Of a stretch of DNA of 64,000 bases, positions 53,386 to 61,910 are shown in pieces. The notes below the pieces were generated by a model. The model saw only the letters and a program-made list of their open reading frames with translations. It was not told where the DNA came from and did not search any database. This DNA is from Lachnospiraceae bacterium (GTDB lineage Bacteria; Bacillota; Clostridia; Lachnospirales; Lachnospiraceae). The stretch is from NCBI GenBank assembly GCA_017624835.1, contig JAGAMG010000006.1, positions 1-64,000 on the forward strand, in the 5' to 3' direction. The position numbers and the translations under genes are program-made. Position 1 is the first letter of the stretch; each line of letters begins with the position of its first letter.

Positions 53386-54447
53386 ATGGCTACATTAGTA
53401 TTGTTTCTTTTAATCTTTGGGGTGGTGGTAATTTCACATGAGTTTGGACATTTCCTGTTAGCAAAGGCGAATGGAATCCATGTAGTGGAGTTTTCTGTGG
53501 GAATGGGACCAAACCTGTTCTCCTTTCAGAAAGGAGATACTAAATATTCTCTTAAACTTTTTCCCATCGGAGGAGCCTGTATGTTTGAGGGCGAGGACGG
53601 TGTAGAGACAAAGGAAGGAGAAAACAGTGAGGGTTCTTTTTTAAATGCAAGTGTCTGGGGAAGAATTTCCACTGTATTTGCAGGACCTCTTTTTAATTTC
53701 ATTCTGGCATTTTTGATATCCTTGATTATGGTAAACATGGTGGTTATCCGTGACCCTGTTGCAACAGAGGTGGTAGACGGTGGTGCCGCAGTGGAAGCTG
53801 GACTCCGGGCAGGGGATCGTATTATCTCCCTGAATGGTGAAAGAATCTATTTATATGAAGATATCCTCTTGTTTACCCATACCTTTGAAGGGGGAGAAAT
53901 TCCCTTGGAATATGAGCGTGGCGGAGAGCGTTTTACTACTATGCTGACACCCAAGTATGACGAAAGTACCGGGCGATATATGCTGGGCATTTCCAATGCG
54001 GATTTTGTGGAGATTAAAGGGCTGGATGGCTTTAAATATGCCTGGTATGAAATTCGTTATTGTGTGAAAAATACTTATAAAAGTCTTGGAATGATGCTAC
54101 AGGGAAGGGTTGCACGTGACCAGGTGGCAGGTCCCGTGGGAATTGCAGTAAATGTGGTAGGCAAGGCTTATGAACAGACCAAGGACACCGGCTGGCAGAA
54201 TGTATTTGTAAATATGTTGAATATTGCCATGATGCTTTCTGTAAGCTTGGGAATTATGAACTTGTTACCTCTTCCCGCATTGGATGGAGGACGATTGGTA
54301 TTTTTGCTGATTGAGGTAGTGCGAGGAAAGCCGGTTCCGCCGGATAAAGAGGGCATGGTACATTTTATTGGTTTGATGTTCTTTATGGTATTAATGGTTT
54401 TAGTATTGTTTAATGATTTATCTAATATCTTTTTTGCTCAAAAATAA
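53386..54447 (+). CDS. rseP: Site-2 intramembrane protease RseP/RasP
   Basis: 353 residues. Zinc metalloprotease that cuts membrane anti-sigma factors and leftover signal peptides. HEFGH within VVISHEFGHFLLAK (about 18-22), one PDZ domain (about 130-190), and the C-terminal NLLPLPALDGGRL with the third zinc ligand. Four bases after dxr. It could process the anti-sigma factors seen elsewhere in this window. Confidence 0.94.
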   Translation: MATLVLFLLIFGVVVISHEFGHFLLAKANGIHVVEFSVGMGPNLFSFQKGDTKYSLKLFPIGGACMFEGEDGVETKEGENSEGSFLNASVWGRISTVFAGPLFNFILAFLISLIMVNMVVIRDPVATEVVDGGAAVEAGLRAGDRIISLNGERIYLYEDILLFTHTFEGGEIPLEYERGGERFTTMLTPKYDESTGRYMLGISNADFVEIKGLDGFKYAWYEIRYCVKNTYKSLGMMLQGRVARDQVAGPVGIAVNVVGKAYEQTKDTGWQNVFVNMLNIAMMLSVSLGIMNLLPLPALDGGRLVFLLIEVVRGKPVPPDKEGMVHFIGLMFFMVLMVLVLFNDLSNIFFAQK

Positions 54448-54458
54448 AAATGTTTTTT

Positions 54459-54492
54459 CCATCAGTTCGTACAAATAAGTGCGGACTGATGG
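54459..54492 (+). terminator. Terminator after rseP
   Basis: CCATCAGTTCGTAC and GTGCGGACTGATGG pair with two mismatches and a 6-base loop, then GATTTCTT. Confidence 0.65.
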
Positions 54493-54576
54493 GATTTCTT
54501 GATATCTGATTATTATCCCAATAATTTACAAAAATTCGAAGTTTTATTTTTACAAATGAATAGGAGGAGAGAGTAC

Positions 54577-55263
54577 ATGGATTATTTATGTGCTTATGAT
54601 TGGCAGCAGGCAGAGGATTGCGTTTGTCTGGTGCTAAAGCAATTGGAATTTCCGGGGGAAGTATCTGTTGTATTTGGCTGCATGTCCTATAATAGGACAT
54701 TTGTAAGGCTGGTAATGGACTGGTTTTATGAAAAAGCACTGATTATGTGTCAAAGGAGCAATGGAGAAGCGGAAGTTATGGAAAAGATGCTTAGACAGGA
54801 ACTGGAAAATCTTGGAAATGAGATAGAAGGAACGGTATTTTGGGGTGTGGGTGATCATTTTGTGTTGGGAAGAATTGCGTATAGGAAGGAAGAGAAAAAA
54901 ATCAGAGTGGGGTTATTGAATGAGCGATTTGGAAGACCTCACTATAAGGAGCTTTTGGCACCAAAACTAGAGGAGGAGCAGAATAGAATAGAACAGGAAA
55001 GGACGGAAATGGATAGGATGGAATTGGAGGAGAAAATCATGATAGTAAGTGGTAGATTGGAATCGGAAGTGGGTATTCTTATGGCTACAGAGGATTTTTT
55101 CCTAAACCTCTCTATGGAACAGATACAAGCCTGCCTGAATGTGAAAGTATTGAATGAGGAAAGAAAGCTTCAAAAAAGATTAGGAGAATTGGCACAGGAA
55201 GTAGAACGAAAAGGAGGAATGCATCCCGCCGGGATGCTGATAGTGACATGTCAACAAAAATAG
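54577..55263 (+). CDS. Degenerate PP2C-like protein next to a kinase
   Basis: 228 residues, soluble. The outline follows PP2C (PPM) phosphatases: VSVVFGCMSYNRTFVRLVMDWFYEKAL sits where the VADGMGG motif and following helix belong, GTVFWGVGDHFVLGRI where the central strands belong, and LAQEVERKGGMHPAGMLIV where the GGxDNxT end belongs. All metal-binding aspartates are replaced. If the assignment is right, this is a pseudophosphatase, possibly binding the adjacent kinase. A charged helix (about 130-160) is inserted. ATG at 54577 has AGGAGGAG upstream. The gene overlaps the kinase gene by 16 bases. Confidence 0.5.
   Translation: MDYLCAYDWQQAEDCVCLVLKQLEFPGEVSVVFGCMSYNRTFVRLVMDWFYEKALIMCQRSNGEAEVMEKMLRQELENLGNEIEGTVFWGVGDHFVLGRIAYRKEEKKIRVGLLNERFGRPHYKELLAPKLEEEQNRIEQERTEMDRMELEEKIMIVSGRLESEVGILMATEDFFLNLSMEQIQACLNVKVLNEERKLQKRLGELAQEVERKGGMHPAGMLIVTCQQK
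55221..55237 (+). promoter_or_regulatory. Hairpin between kinase Shine-Dalgarno and start
   Basis: GCATCCC and GGGATGC (3-base loop) stand between AGGAGG (55212-55217) and the kinase ATG at 55248. Folding would shorten the 30-base gap to about 13. Confidence 0.45.
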
Positions 55264-56099
55264 AGGATAGTGTAAACGAAAGAAAAAACGATGGTATTTG
55301 GAAACAGCCGGTTTTGCTTGGGGAGGGGACTTTTTCCAAAGTATATCGCGTAACCAATAGTATTACCGGGGAATTTGCAGTGTGTAAGCAAAGCAATCAA
55401 AAACATCTGGCAGAAAGAGAAGCCTTACTTTTGGCAAAAATAAAGCATCCTCTTTTTCCGGTCTATAAAGGGGAAGGAGAATGGAAGGGAAAGCAATGTC
55501 TTTTTATGGAATACATACCGGGTATGGATTTGGGGAAGTATGTGCGAAAACGTGGAAAATTATCCATGGAGCGAGCTTTAGATATTGTATTAGATCTAGC
55601 TGAGGGACTTTTGTATTTGCATGAATTATCAAAGTCTGTTATCTTTCGGGATTTGAAGCCGGAGAATGTGATGATTCAGCAGGACGGCAGGGTTCGGTTA
55701 GTGGATTTGGGCTGTGTCTATATTGTCGGAGATAAAGAAAATGGTTTGGCAGGAACAAGAGGGTATGCAGCACCGGAGCAATTGAGAGAAGGAGGATATG
55801 CCGGAATGGAAAGTGATGTTTATGCCTTGGGAAAGCTTTTTCATTTTATGCTTACAGGGCAGAATATATTTCCATGTGAGTACCCAAAAGGAGTACCGAG
55901 GGGATTGCAAAGGTTTCTTGCCAGAGCGTTGGCATCGGAGCCAAAAAAAAGAGTACCGGATATCCGAAGTTTTTTGGCGGAGGTGGTAATTTATAAAGAG
56001 AAAAATCCCATCAAGAGATTATGGAAAGGAAAAACAGGAAGAAGTATGGAACGAAAATATAGCTTTTATTTTAAGAGAAATATTATCAAGGGATTTTAG
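55248..56099 (+). CDS. Soluble serine/threonine protein kinase
   Basis: 283 residues, almost only a Hanks-type kinase domain. Glycine loop LGEGTFSKVYRV (about 24-35), VAIK-type FAVCKQ, catalytic FRDLKPENVMI (HRD with Phe for His), DLG in place of DFG, and GTRGYAAPEQL in the activation segment. It lacks the membrane helix and PASTA repeats of PrkC. The C-terminus (about 255-283) is basic. It probably acts with its overlapping PP2C-like partner and the downstream c-di-GMP protein; targets are unknown. Confidence 0.88.
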   Translation: MSTKIEDSVNERKNDGIWKQPVLLGEGTFSKVYRVTNSITGEFAVCKQSNQKHLAEREALLLAKIKHPLFPVYKGEGEWKGKQCLFMEYIPGMDLGKYVRKRGKLSMERALDIVLDLAEGLLYLHELSKSVIFRDLKPENVMIQQDGRVRLVDLGCVYIVGDKENGLAGTRGYAAPEQLREGGYAGMESDVYALGKLFHFMLTGQNIFPCEYPKGVPRGLQRFLARALASEPKKRVPDIRSFLAEVVIYKEKNPIKRLWKGKTGRSMERKYSFYFKRNIIKGF

Positions 56100-56223
56100 A
56101 AAGAGTCAAGTTGTACGGTTGAATTTTTCAGATAACAGTGATAAAATTAATAAGGTATCAAAAAATATACAGAAAATAACGAAGGTAACATTGTTTTGTC
56201 AAAGAAACGAGGTAATTGCAAGT

Positions 56224-57900
56224 ATGGATGTAGGTAATAAGCAGGCATTTGTCAGTCAGTTTCGAAACATTATTGAACTCTTAAATCCATGTATGGACGA
56301 TTTTTTGTATGTATATGACTTGCAGGAAGATTATTACTGTATTTCACCGGACGCTACAATACGTTTTTCCATGGAAAAGTGTCAGTTTAGTGATGTGATA
56401 GAAACCCACAGAAAATTTGTATACCCGACAGATTATGAATTGCTTACTGAGGATTTACGGGAAATATTACAGGGAAAAAAGAATTTTCACAATATGCAGT
56501 ATCGTTGGATGGATAGGAATGGTACTGCGGTATGGATTAACTGTAGGGGACAGGTAACCTTGGACGAAGAGGGCAGACCGGAATTTTTGGTAGGCTGTAT
56601 TAATGAAATCGGTAAAAACCAAAAGGCGGATAATATTAGTGGACTGCTTCGTGAAGCAAGTCTTCAGCAGGAAATTTCTTCACGAGATGAGACCAGTATG
56701 CAGGGCTTTTTCATGCGCATTGGAATTGATAATTTTAAAGAAATCAATGAAAATCGCGGAATGGATTATGGGGACATGATTCTGCGCCGTACTGCGGAAT
56801 GTATTCAAAAGGTTATAGAGCCAACTCAGAAGCTTTATCGTATTGTGGCGGACGAGTATGCCATCGTAGATTTTAGCGGCAGTTCCTTGGAAGATGCCGG
56901 GGGCTTATATCAGAAAATACGTGAGGAAATAGATTCTTTCATTGAAGAAAACGGATACGAAGTTTTTTATACCGTTTCTGCCGGAATATTAAAGCTGGAA
57001 GATATGGAAACCAGGGAGTACGGAGACTTTGTAAAGAAAGCAGAATTTGCCTTAAATGAGGCAAAATCCCGGGGGAAAAATCAATATTATATTTATGAAG
57101 AGAAGGATTATGAGATCTTTCTTCGAAAGCGTATGCTGCTTCGCATTATGCGGCAGTCCATAACCCGGAATTTTCAAGGCTTTGAAGCCTATTTTCAACC
57201 CATTATGGATATCAGGAATAACAATCTTGCAGATGCAGAAACCCTGTTGCGTTTTTCTTCTGAGGAGACAGGCATGGTATCTCCCGCAGAGTTTATCCCA
57301 CTTTTGGAGGAAAGCGGATTGATTATTCCGGTAGGAAGATGGGTGCTTCACAGAGCAATGGATGCATGCAGCAGGATTCAAAAGGTTATCCCGGATTTTA
57401 GAGTGTCGGTAAACGTTTCTTATATTCAGATTTTGAAAAGTGATATTATAGGAGATATCCGTGAGGGATTGGAGAAATATCAATTGTCCCCCGGCAGTAT
57501 TGTAGTGGAACTGACAGAAAGTGGATATATCGATACGGATGATTATTTGCAAAGATTTTTTGATGGCTTAAAAGAAAATGGTATCTTGTTGGCGTTGGAT
57601 GATTTTGGAACAGGCTATTCCAATTTTCAGTATTTGTACAGCATCAGCCCGGATACCATTAAGATTGACCGTTCTTTTACCATTAAAGCGTTGGGCAATC
57701 CGGCAGAGTACAATTTATTGCAGTATATGGTAAAGATGGCACATAGTATTCATTTAAAACTGTGTATTGAAGGAATTGAAACAGCAGAAGAGTTAAAGAA
57801 AATATGTGAAATGGAGCCGGATTATATACAAGGTTACTTCTTTGGACGACCGGTTCCCTATGAAACCTTTGTGTCCGAGCACATTCACAAAAAAAGTTAA
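56224..57900 (+). CDS. PAS-GGDEF-EAL protein, probable c-di-GMP phosphodiesterase
   Basis: About 558 residues. PAS domain (about 15-150, with WMDRNGTAVWINCRG), a degenerate GGDEF domain (about 160-300, active site ADEYA, so no cyclase activity is expected) and an EAL domain (about 310-555). EAL residues are kept: FQPI, DAETLLRF, SVNVS, ELTES, LDDFGTGYSNF, KIDRSF, EGIET, QGYFFGRP. So it should break down c-di-GMP, perhaps controlled by GTP at the dead GGDEF. ATG at 56224 follows GAGGT; a TTG at 56119 would add 35 residues but has no ribosome site. It lies after the kinase gene. Confidence 0.85.
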   Translation: MDVGNKQAFVSQFRNIIELLNPCMDDFLYVYDLQEDYYCISPDATIRFSMEKCQFSDVIETHRKFVYPTDYELLTEDLREILQGKKNFHNMQYRWMDRNGTAVWINCRGQVTLDEEGRPEFLVGCINEIGKNQKADNISGLLREASLQQEISSRDETSMQGFFMRIGIDNFKEINENRGMDYGDMILRRTAECIQKVIEPTQKLYRIVADEYAIVDFSGSSLEDAGGLYQKIREEIDSFIEENGYEVFYTVSAGILKLEDMETREYGDFVKKAEFALNEAKSRGKNQYYIYEEKDYEIFLRKRMLLRIMRQSITRNFQGFEAYFQPIMDIRNNNLADAETLLRFSSEETGMVSPAEFIPLLEESGLIIPVGRWVLHRAMDACSRIQKVIPDFRVSVNVSYIQILKSDIIGDIREGLEKYQLSPGSIVVELTESGYIDTDDYLQRFFDGLKENGILLALDDFGTGYSNFQYLYSISPDTIKIDRSFTIKALGNPAEYNLLQYMVKMAHSIHLKLCIEGIETAEELKKICEMEPDYIQGYFFGRPVPYETFVSEHIHKKS

Positions 57901-57907
57901 AAAAACA

Positions 57908-57964
57908 CTTGCTGTTTTCTTGACTTTTGATTATACTGTGTTTGAAGGCTGACAAAAATTTGTC
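57908..57964 (+). promoter_or_regulatory. Promoter and palindrome upstream of transaldolase gene
   Basis: TTGCTG at 57908 and TATACT at 57931 (17-base spacer), then TGACAAAAATTTGTCA (57949-57964), a 7-bp inverted repeat with a 2-base centre just after the likely transcript start. Confidence 0.6.
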
Positions 57965-58000
57965 AAATACATTATTCAAAAGGGAAAGAGGAGAAAAATT

Positions 58001-58654
58001 ATGCGTTTTTTCATTGATACTGCAAAGGTAGAAGACATTAAAAAGGCAAATGACATGGGTGTTATCTGTGGTGTAACCACCAATCCTTCTTTGATTGCAA
58101 AGGAAGGCAGAGTATTTGAAGAGGTTATTGCAGAAATCGCTTCCATCGTTGACGGACCTATCAGCGGAGAGGTTAAGGCAACTACTGTTGATGCAGAAGG
58201 AATGATTGCAGAGGGTAGAGAGATTGCGAAAATTCACCCTAATATGGTTGTAAAAATTCCTATGACTGTAGAAGGCTTAAAGGCTTGTAAGGTATTATCC
58301 GCAGAGGGTATCAAGACCAATGTAACTCTGATTTTCAGTGCAAATCAGGCACTTCTTGCTGCAAGAGCAGGCGCAACCTATGTGTCTCCTTTCCTGGGAA
58401 GATTGGATGATATCAGCCAGAGAGGCGTTGATTTGATTCGTGAAATTGCAGACATTTTTGCAGTTACTGATTTGGATACCGAGATTATTGCAGCAAGCGT
58501 GCGCAATCCCATTCATGTAACTGACTGTGCTTTGGCAGGTGCTGACATTGCAACTGTTCCTTATTCTGTAATTGAGCAGATGGTAAAGCATCCTTTGACA
58601 GATGCCGGTATTGCAAAATTCCAGGCGGATTACAAGGCAGTATTTGGTGAGTAA
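58001..58654 (+). CDS. fsa: Transaldolase/fructose-6-phosphate aldolase
   Basis: 217 residues, short transaldolase of the TalC/FSA type. [32 protein letters not shown] at the N-terminus, the Schiff-base lysine in NMVVKIPMT (about 85), and [33 protein letters not shown]. It either moves dihydroxyacetone units in the pentose-phosphate pathway or cleaves fructose 6-phosphate; sequence does not separate the two. Strong Shine-Dalgarno (AGAGGAG) and leader palindrome. Confidence 0.93.
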   Translation: MRFFIDTAKVEDIKKANDMGVICGVTTNPSLIAKEGRVFEEVIAEIASIVDGPISGEVKATTVDAEGMIAEGREIAKIHPNMVVKIPMTVEGLKACKVLSAEGIKTNVTLIFSANQALLAARAGATYVSPFLGRLDDISQRGVDLIREIADIFAVTDLDTEIIAASVRNPIHVTDCALAGADIATVPYSVIEQMVKHPLTDAGIAKFQADYKAVFGE

Positions 58655-58682
58655 TTTTTAAGAAGATAATACATAATAAAAA

Positions 58683-58711
58683 GGAAGCCGGAGACTACGC
58701 TTTCCGGCTTC
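58683..58711. terminator. Bidirectional terminator fsa/SASP
   Basis: GGAAGCCGGA and TCCGGCTTCC, with a T run stronger on the minus strand. It ends both convergent transcripts. Confidence 0.85.
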
Positions 58712-58741
58712 CCTTATTGCTTTTGCCATTTACAGCAAGAG

Positions 58742-58939
58742 TTATTTCATCTGCTCTTCCTGTTTTCTGATCATACGACGAACCATTTCGCCACCGATAC
58801 TACCGGCTTCCTTAGAAGTTAAGTCACCGTTGTAACCTTCCTTAAGGTTTACACCTAATTCAGATGCAACCTCGGTCTTAAAACGATCCATTGCTGCCTT
58901 TGCTTCAGGAACTTCTACTCTATTACTTCTACTTGCCAT
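58742..58939 (-). CDS. Alpha/beta-type small acid-soluble spore protein
   Basis: 65 residues. Binds and protects spore DNA. It has the family's two conserved blocks: KTEVASELGVNL, with the Gpr protease cleavage site TEVASE, and LTSKEAGSIGGEMVRRMI. The promoter upstream resembles the forespore sigma-G/F type. The ATG is preceded by GGAGGTAACTC. It shows the organism makes true endospores. Confidence 0.95.
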   Translation of the reverse strand: MASRSNRVEVPEAKAAMDRFKTEVASELGVNLKEGYNGDLTSKEAGSIGGEMVRRMIRKQEEQMK

Positions 58940-59055
58940 TTTGAGTTACCTCCATTTTTTTAACATTTTTTTGGTTTCTATTTTCAAGATAAGCGAGTCA
59001 CTTGCTTATCCTGAAAATCAGATGTTTAAGCTTGTGTCATCACTTATCTTGGTAA

Positions 59056-59084
59056 TAGTATGAGCAGCACGAAAAATTTTACGC
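59056..59084 (-). promoter_or_regulatory. Probable sigma-G promoter of the SASP gene
   Basis: On the minus strand GCGTA and CATACTA are 17 bases apart, close to the sigma-G/F consensus. The leader then holds a GATAAGC/GCTTATC hairpin (58988-59010). Confidence 0.65.
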
Positions 59085-59107
59085 TGGTAAGTTTTTCATA
59101 TTTCTGA

Positions 59108-59249
59108 TATAATGTTTAGGAATATAATAAGTGAGACCAAAAAGCGTTTGCTGATTGGAATCACACAGGTGCAACTGATTTACAAAGATTCGTTCTGCGT
59201 AGTAAGGTTCTTTTTTTGTTGCACAAATTTACAAAAAAGGAGAAAATGA
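59108..59249 (+). promoter_or_regulatory. Promoter and unassigned leader of the NMT1-type operon
   Basis: An extended -10 TGATATAAT (TATAAT at 59108) is followed by a leader of about 130 bases with a GTGCAAC/GTTGCAC inverted repeat (about 59170-59226) enclosing a run of seven T. I do not recognise a riboswitch consensus; it is not a TPP element by eye. Confidence 0.4.
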
Positions 59250-60236
59250 ATGAAAAACAAGTGGAAAAACAAATTAAAGAAAATTGCGGTTTTTAGCCTG
59301 ATGATTGCTTTGGCAGGTCTGACCATGACAGGCTGTGGAGTCAAGAAGGAGCCTGTGGCAGTGAGAGTTGGCTCCATGAAGGGACCTACCTCCATGGGAC
59401 TTTTATTTATGATGGAGGCTGCGGAAGCAGGAGAATGTGAAAATGATTATGCTTTTACCATGACAACGGCAGCGGATGAATTGTTACCTATGGTAATCAA
59501 AGGAGAACTGGATATTGCATTGGTACCTGCTAATGTGGCGAGTGTGTTGTATAATAAGACAGAAGGTCAGATTTCCGTAATTGATATCAATACATTGGGG
59601 GTATTGTATATGGTTTCCGGTGATAGCACTATTTCAGAAATTACGGATTTAAAAGGAAAAACTATTTATCTTACCGGAAAAGGGACTACACCTGATTATG
59701 TGTTGCAGTATATTCTTGCAGGAAATAATCTCAGCGGTGAATGTACATTGGAATACAAATCTGAGGCTACCGAGGTAGCAGCAGTTCTGGCAGAAAATCC
59801 CAATGCAGTGGGACTCTTACCCCAGCCTTTTGTAACAGCGGCTTGTGCCCAAAATGAAGCTCTTTCCGTAATCTTTGATATGGATGAGCAGTGGAGTAAG
59901 ATTCAGGGCGGCAATAGCAGCACAGTAACCGGAGTTACCGTAGTGCATAATGATTTTTTAAAGGAAAATGAAGAGGCTGTAAAAACATTCCTGGAAGAGC
60001 ATGCTGAAAGTGTTAAGGCAATCAATGAGGATGTTGCCAAAGGTGCAACTTTAGCTGTGGAAGCAGGAATCATAGCAAAGGAGCCTATTGCCAAGAAAGC
60101 AATTTCCAATTGTAATATTGTATGTATTACCGGGAATGAGGTAAAAGAAAGACTTTCCGCTTATTTGAATGTGCTATTTGAACAGTCCCCCGAGGCTGTC
60201 GGCGGTAAACTGCCGGGAGAGGAATTTTATTATTAA
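59250..60236 (+). CDS. ABC transporter substrate-binding lipoprotein, NMT1/THI5-like
   Basis: 328 residues. Signal peptide with lipobox MTGC (Cys about 29), then a two-lobed binding protein of the nitrate/sulfonate/thiamine-precursor group (RVGSMKGPTSMGLLFMMEAAEAG, then DLKGKTIYLTGKGTTPDYVL). It delivers substrate to the permease-ATPase fusion encoded next. The ligand cannot be told; linkage to a hydrogenase-type regulator is a clue. Confidence 0.88.
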   Translation: MKNKWKNKLKKIAVFSLMIALAGLTMTGCGVKKEPVAVRVGSMKGPTSMGLLFMMEAAEAGECENDYAFTMTTAADELLPMVIKGELDIALVPANVASVLYNKTEGQISVIDINTLGVLYMVSGDSTISEITDLKGKTIYLTGKGTTPDYVLQYILAGNNLSGECTLEYKSEATEVAAVLAENPNAVGLLPQPFVTAACAQNEALSVIFDMDEQWSKIQGGNSSTVTGVTVVHNDFLKENEEAVKTFLEEHAESVKAINEDVAKGATLAVEAGIIAKEPIAKKAISNCNIVCITGNEVKERLSAYLNVLFEQSPEAVGGKLPGEEFYY

Positions 60237-60270
60237 GTAAGAGTACTCAAATTAAAATAGGAGGTGCTAC

Positions 60271-61605
60271 ATGGAGAAGATAAAAAGCAGACTAAGTATC
60301 CCTGTGATAAGGCGGACAATAGTAGTAGGATTTTGGCTTCTTTTGTGGCAGCTCCTTGCTGTTTATGTGGATAATGACATTATATTGGTAACGCCCTTAC
60401 AGACACTTGTTACCTTGGGAAAGCTTTTGGGAGAGGTATCTTTTTGGCAGACCGTAGGAATGTCCCTTTTGCGGATTGGCGCAGGCTTTCTTGGGGGAAT
60501 GATAGCTGCATTTTTGCTGGCGTATATCAGCAGTCGGTTTGCTTTGGTGGAAGAGCTTTTAGCCCCTTTAATGATTTTATGCAAGACCGTGCCGGTGGCA
60601 GTATTTGTGGTATTACTGTTATTGTGGTGGGGGTCTTCCGTATTGGCTGTGGCAATCTGTTTTTTAATTGTGTTGCCCAATCTTTACATCAGTACTCTGA
60701 CAGGATTGAAAAATGCGGATAAAAAGCTTTTGGAAATGGCGTCTGTTTTTGGATTTTCCGGAAAAATCAGATTCTTCTATATTTATCGTCCCGGATTACA
60801 GCCCTTTGTGAATAGCAGTTTGAAGCTGTCTTTGGGGCTATGCTGGAAATCAGGCGTAGCTGCGGAGGTAATCGGCACTCCGGCTTTTTCTATTGGAGAA
60901 AGACTTTATATGTCCAAGATTCATTTGGATACTGCAGGAGTTTTTGCCTGGGCGGTGGTAATTATTTTGCTCAGTGTAGGCTTTGAATGGTTAATGTTAA
61001 AGCTGGCAGAGTTCTTTTGGAATTGGGAACCAATCTGCGTCAGGGTATCACAAAAAGACAGGGTAAATCCCAGCCATGAGGATGTGGAAAGGGGATTAAG
61101 GATAAAGAATGTTTGTAAAAGCTATGGCGGGCAGCAGGTGCTTTGTCAGGTAAATGCTTCCTATGAGCCGAATCATATTTATTATTTAACCAGTCCTTCC
61201 GGAAGCGGGAAAACAACCTTTTTAAGAATACTTTGTGGATTGGAACAGCCGGATGGGGGCAGGGTGGAGCCAAAGCTTCATTACAGTATGGTTTTTCAAG
61301 AGGACAGGTTGTGCGAGAACTACAGTGCTTTGCGGAATTTGGAATTGGTGACTGGAAGCGAAACGCAGGCAAAGGATGCACTCAGAGCTTTGTTGGAAGA
61401 GGAGGCCTGGTACAAGCCCTGTAGTCAGCTGAGTGGAGGTATGAAAAGACGGGTTGCCCTTGCTCGGGCAATGGAAGCAGTTTCTGACTGTGTGCTGTTG
61501 GATGAACCCTTTACCGGCATGGATGAGGACACTAGGAAGAAGGCTGAGGCTTATATCAGAAGCAGACAGAAGGGCAGAGTTATTATAATTGCTACTCATA
61601 TATAG
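60271..61605 (+). CDS. Fused ABC permease and ATPase
   Basis: 444 residues. Residues about 1-260 are a SsuC/TauC-type permease with six membrane helices and the EAA-like loop LLEMASVFGFSGKIRFFYIYRPGL. Residues about 285-444 are an ATP-binding domain: Walker A SPSGSGKTT, signature LSGGMKRRVALARA, Walker B CVLLDEPF, and the H-loop histidine in ATHI, which is the very end of the protein. Fusing both subunits is unusual in this group, and the ATPase domain is short (about 160 residues), ending at the H loop. All core nucleotide motifs are present. Confidence 0.9.
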   Translation: MEKIKSRLSIPVIRRTIVVGFWLLLWQLLAVYVDNDIILVTPLQTLVTLGKLLGEVSFWQTVGMSLLRIGAGFLGGMIAAFLLAYISSRFALVEELLAPLMILCKTVPVAVFVVLLLLWWGSSVLAVAICFLIVLPNLYISTLTGLKNADKKLLEMASVFGFSGKIRFFYIYRPGLQPFVNSSLKLSLGLCWKSGVAAEVIGTPAFSIGERLYMSKIHLDTAGVFAWAVVIILLSVGFEWLMLKLAEFFWNWEPICVRVSQKDRVNPSHEDVERGLRIKNVCKSYGGQQVLCQVNASYEPNHIYYLTSPSGSGKTTFLRILCGLEQPDGGRVEPKLHYSMVFQEDRLCENYSALRNLELVTGSETQAKDALRALLEEEAWYKPCSQLSGGMKRRVALARAMEAVSDCVLLDEPFTGMDEDTRKKAEAYIRSRQKGRVIIIATHI

Positions 61606-61625
61606 AAACAGAAAGGAAAATAAAA

Positions 61626-61883
61626 ATGCAAGAGCAAAAAGAATCCCGGGTTGCATTAATGGGTATTATTATAGAAGATACGGAAAGCGCTGCCAGAATC
61701 AATGGCATTTTACATGAGTACGGTAGTTATATTATCGGTAGAATGGGAATTCCCTACCGGGAGAAGGAAATGAATATTATCAGCATTGTATTGGATGCTC
61801 CACAGGGAGTTATCAGTGCTCTTTCTGGGAAACTTGGTATGATTCCGGGAGTAAGCTGTAAATGTATGTACAGTAAAAGATAG
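61626..61883 (+). CDS. TM1266-type iron-only hydrogenase system regulator
   Basis: 85 residues of ACT/NikR-C-like fold (SRVALMGIIIEDTESAARINGILHEYGSYIIGRMGIPYREKEMNIISIVLDAP). This family is usually found beside [FeFe]-hydrogenase maturation genes (hydE, hydF, hydG). Here it follows the fused transporter by 20 bases, so all three probably form one operon. No hyd gene is in the window; the next gene is tig under its own promoter. Confidence 0.85.
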   Translation: MQEQKESRVALMGIIIEDTESAARINGILHEYGSYIIGRMGIPYREKEMNIISIVLDAPQGVISALSGKLGMIPGVSCKCMYSKR

Positions 61884-61910
61884 AAATATCAGGTTTTTGT
61901 AAAGAAATAT

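Noticed and set aside
59114-59249. TPP riboswitch upstream of the NMT1/THI5-like binding protein
   Set aside because: The conserved CUGAGA and ACCUGAUC-type segments are not present.
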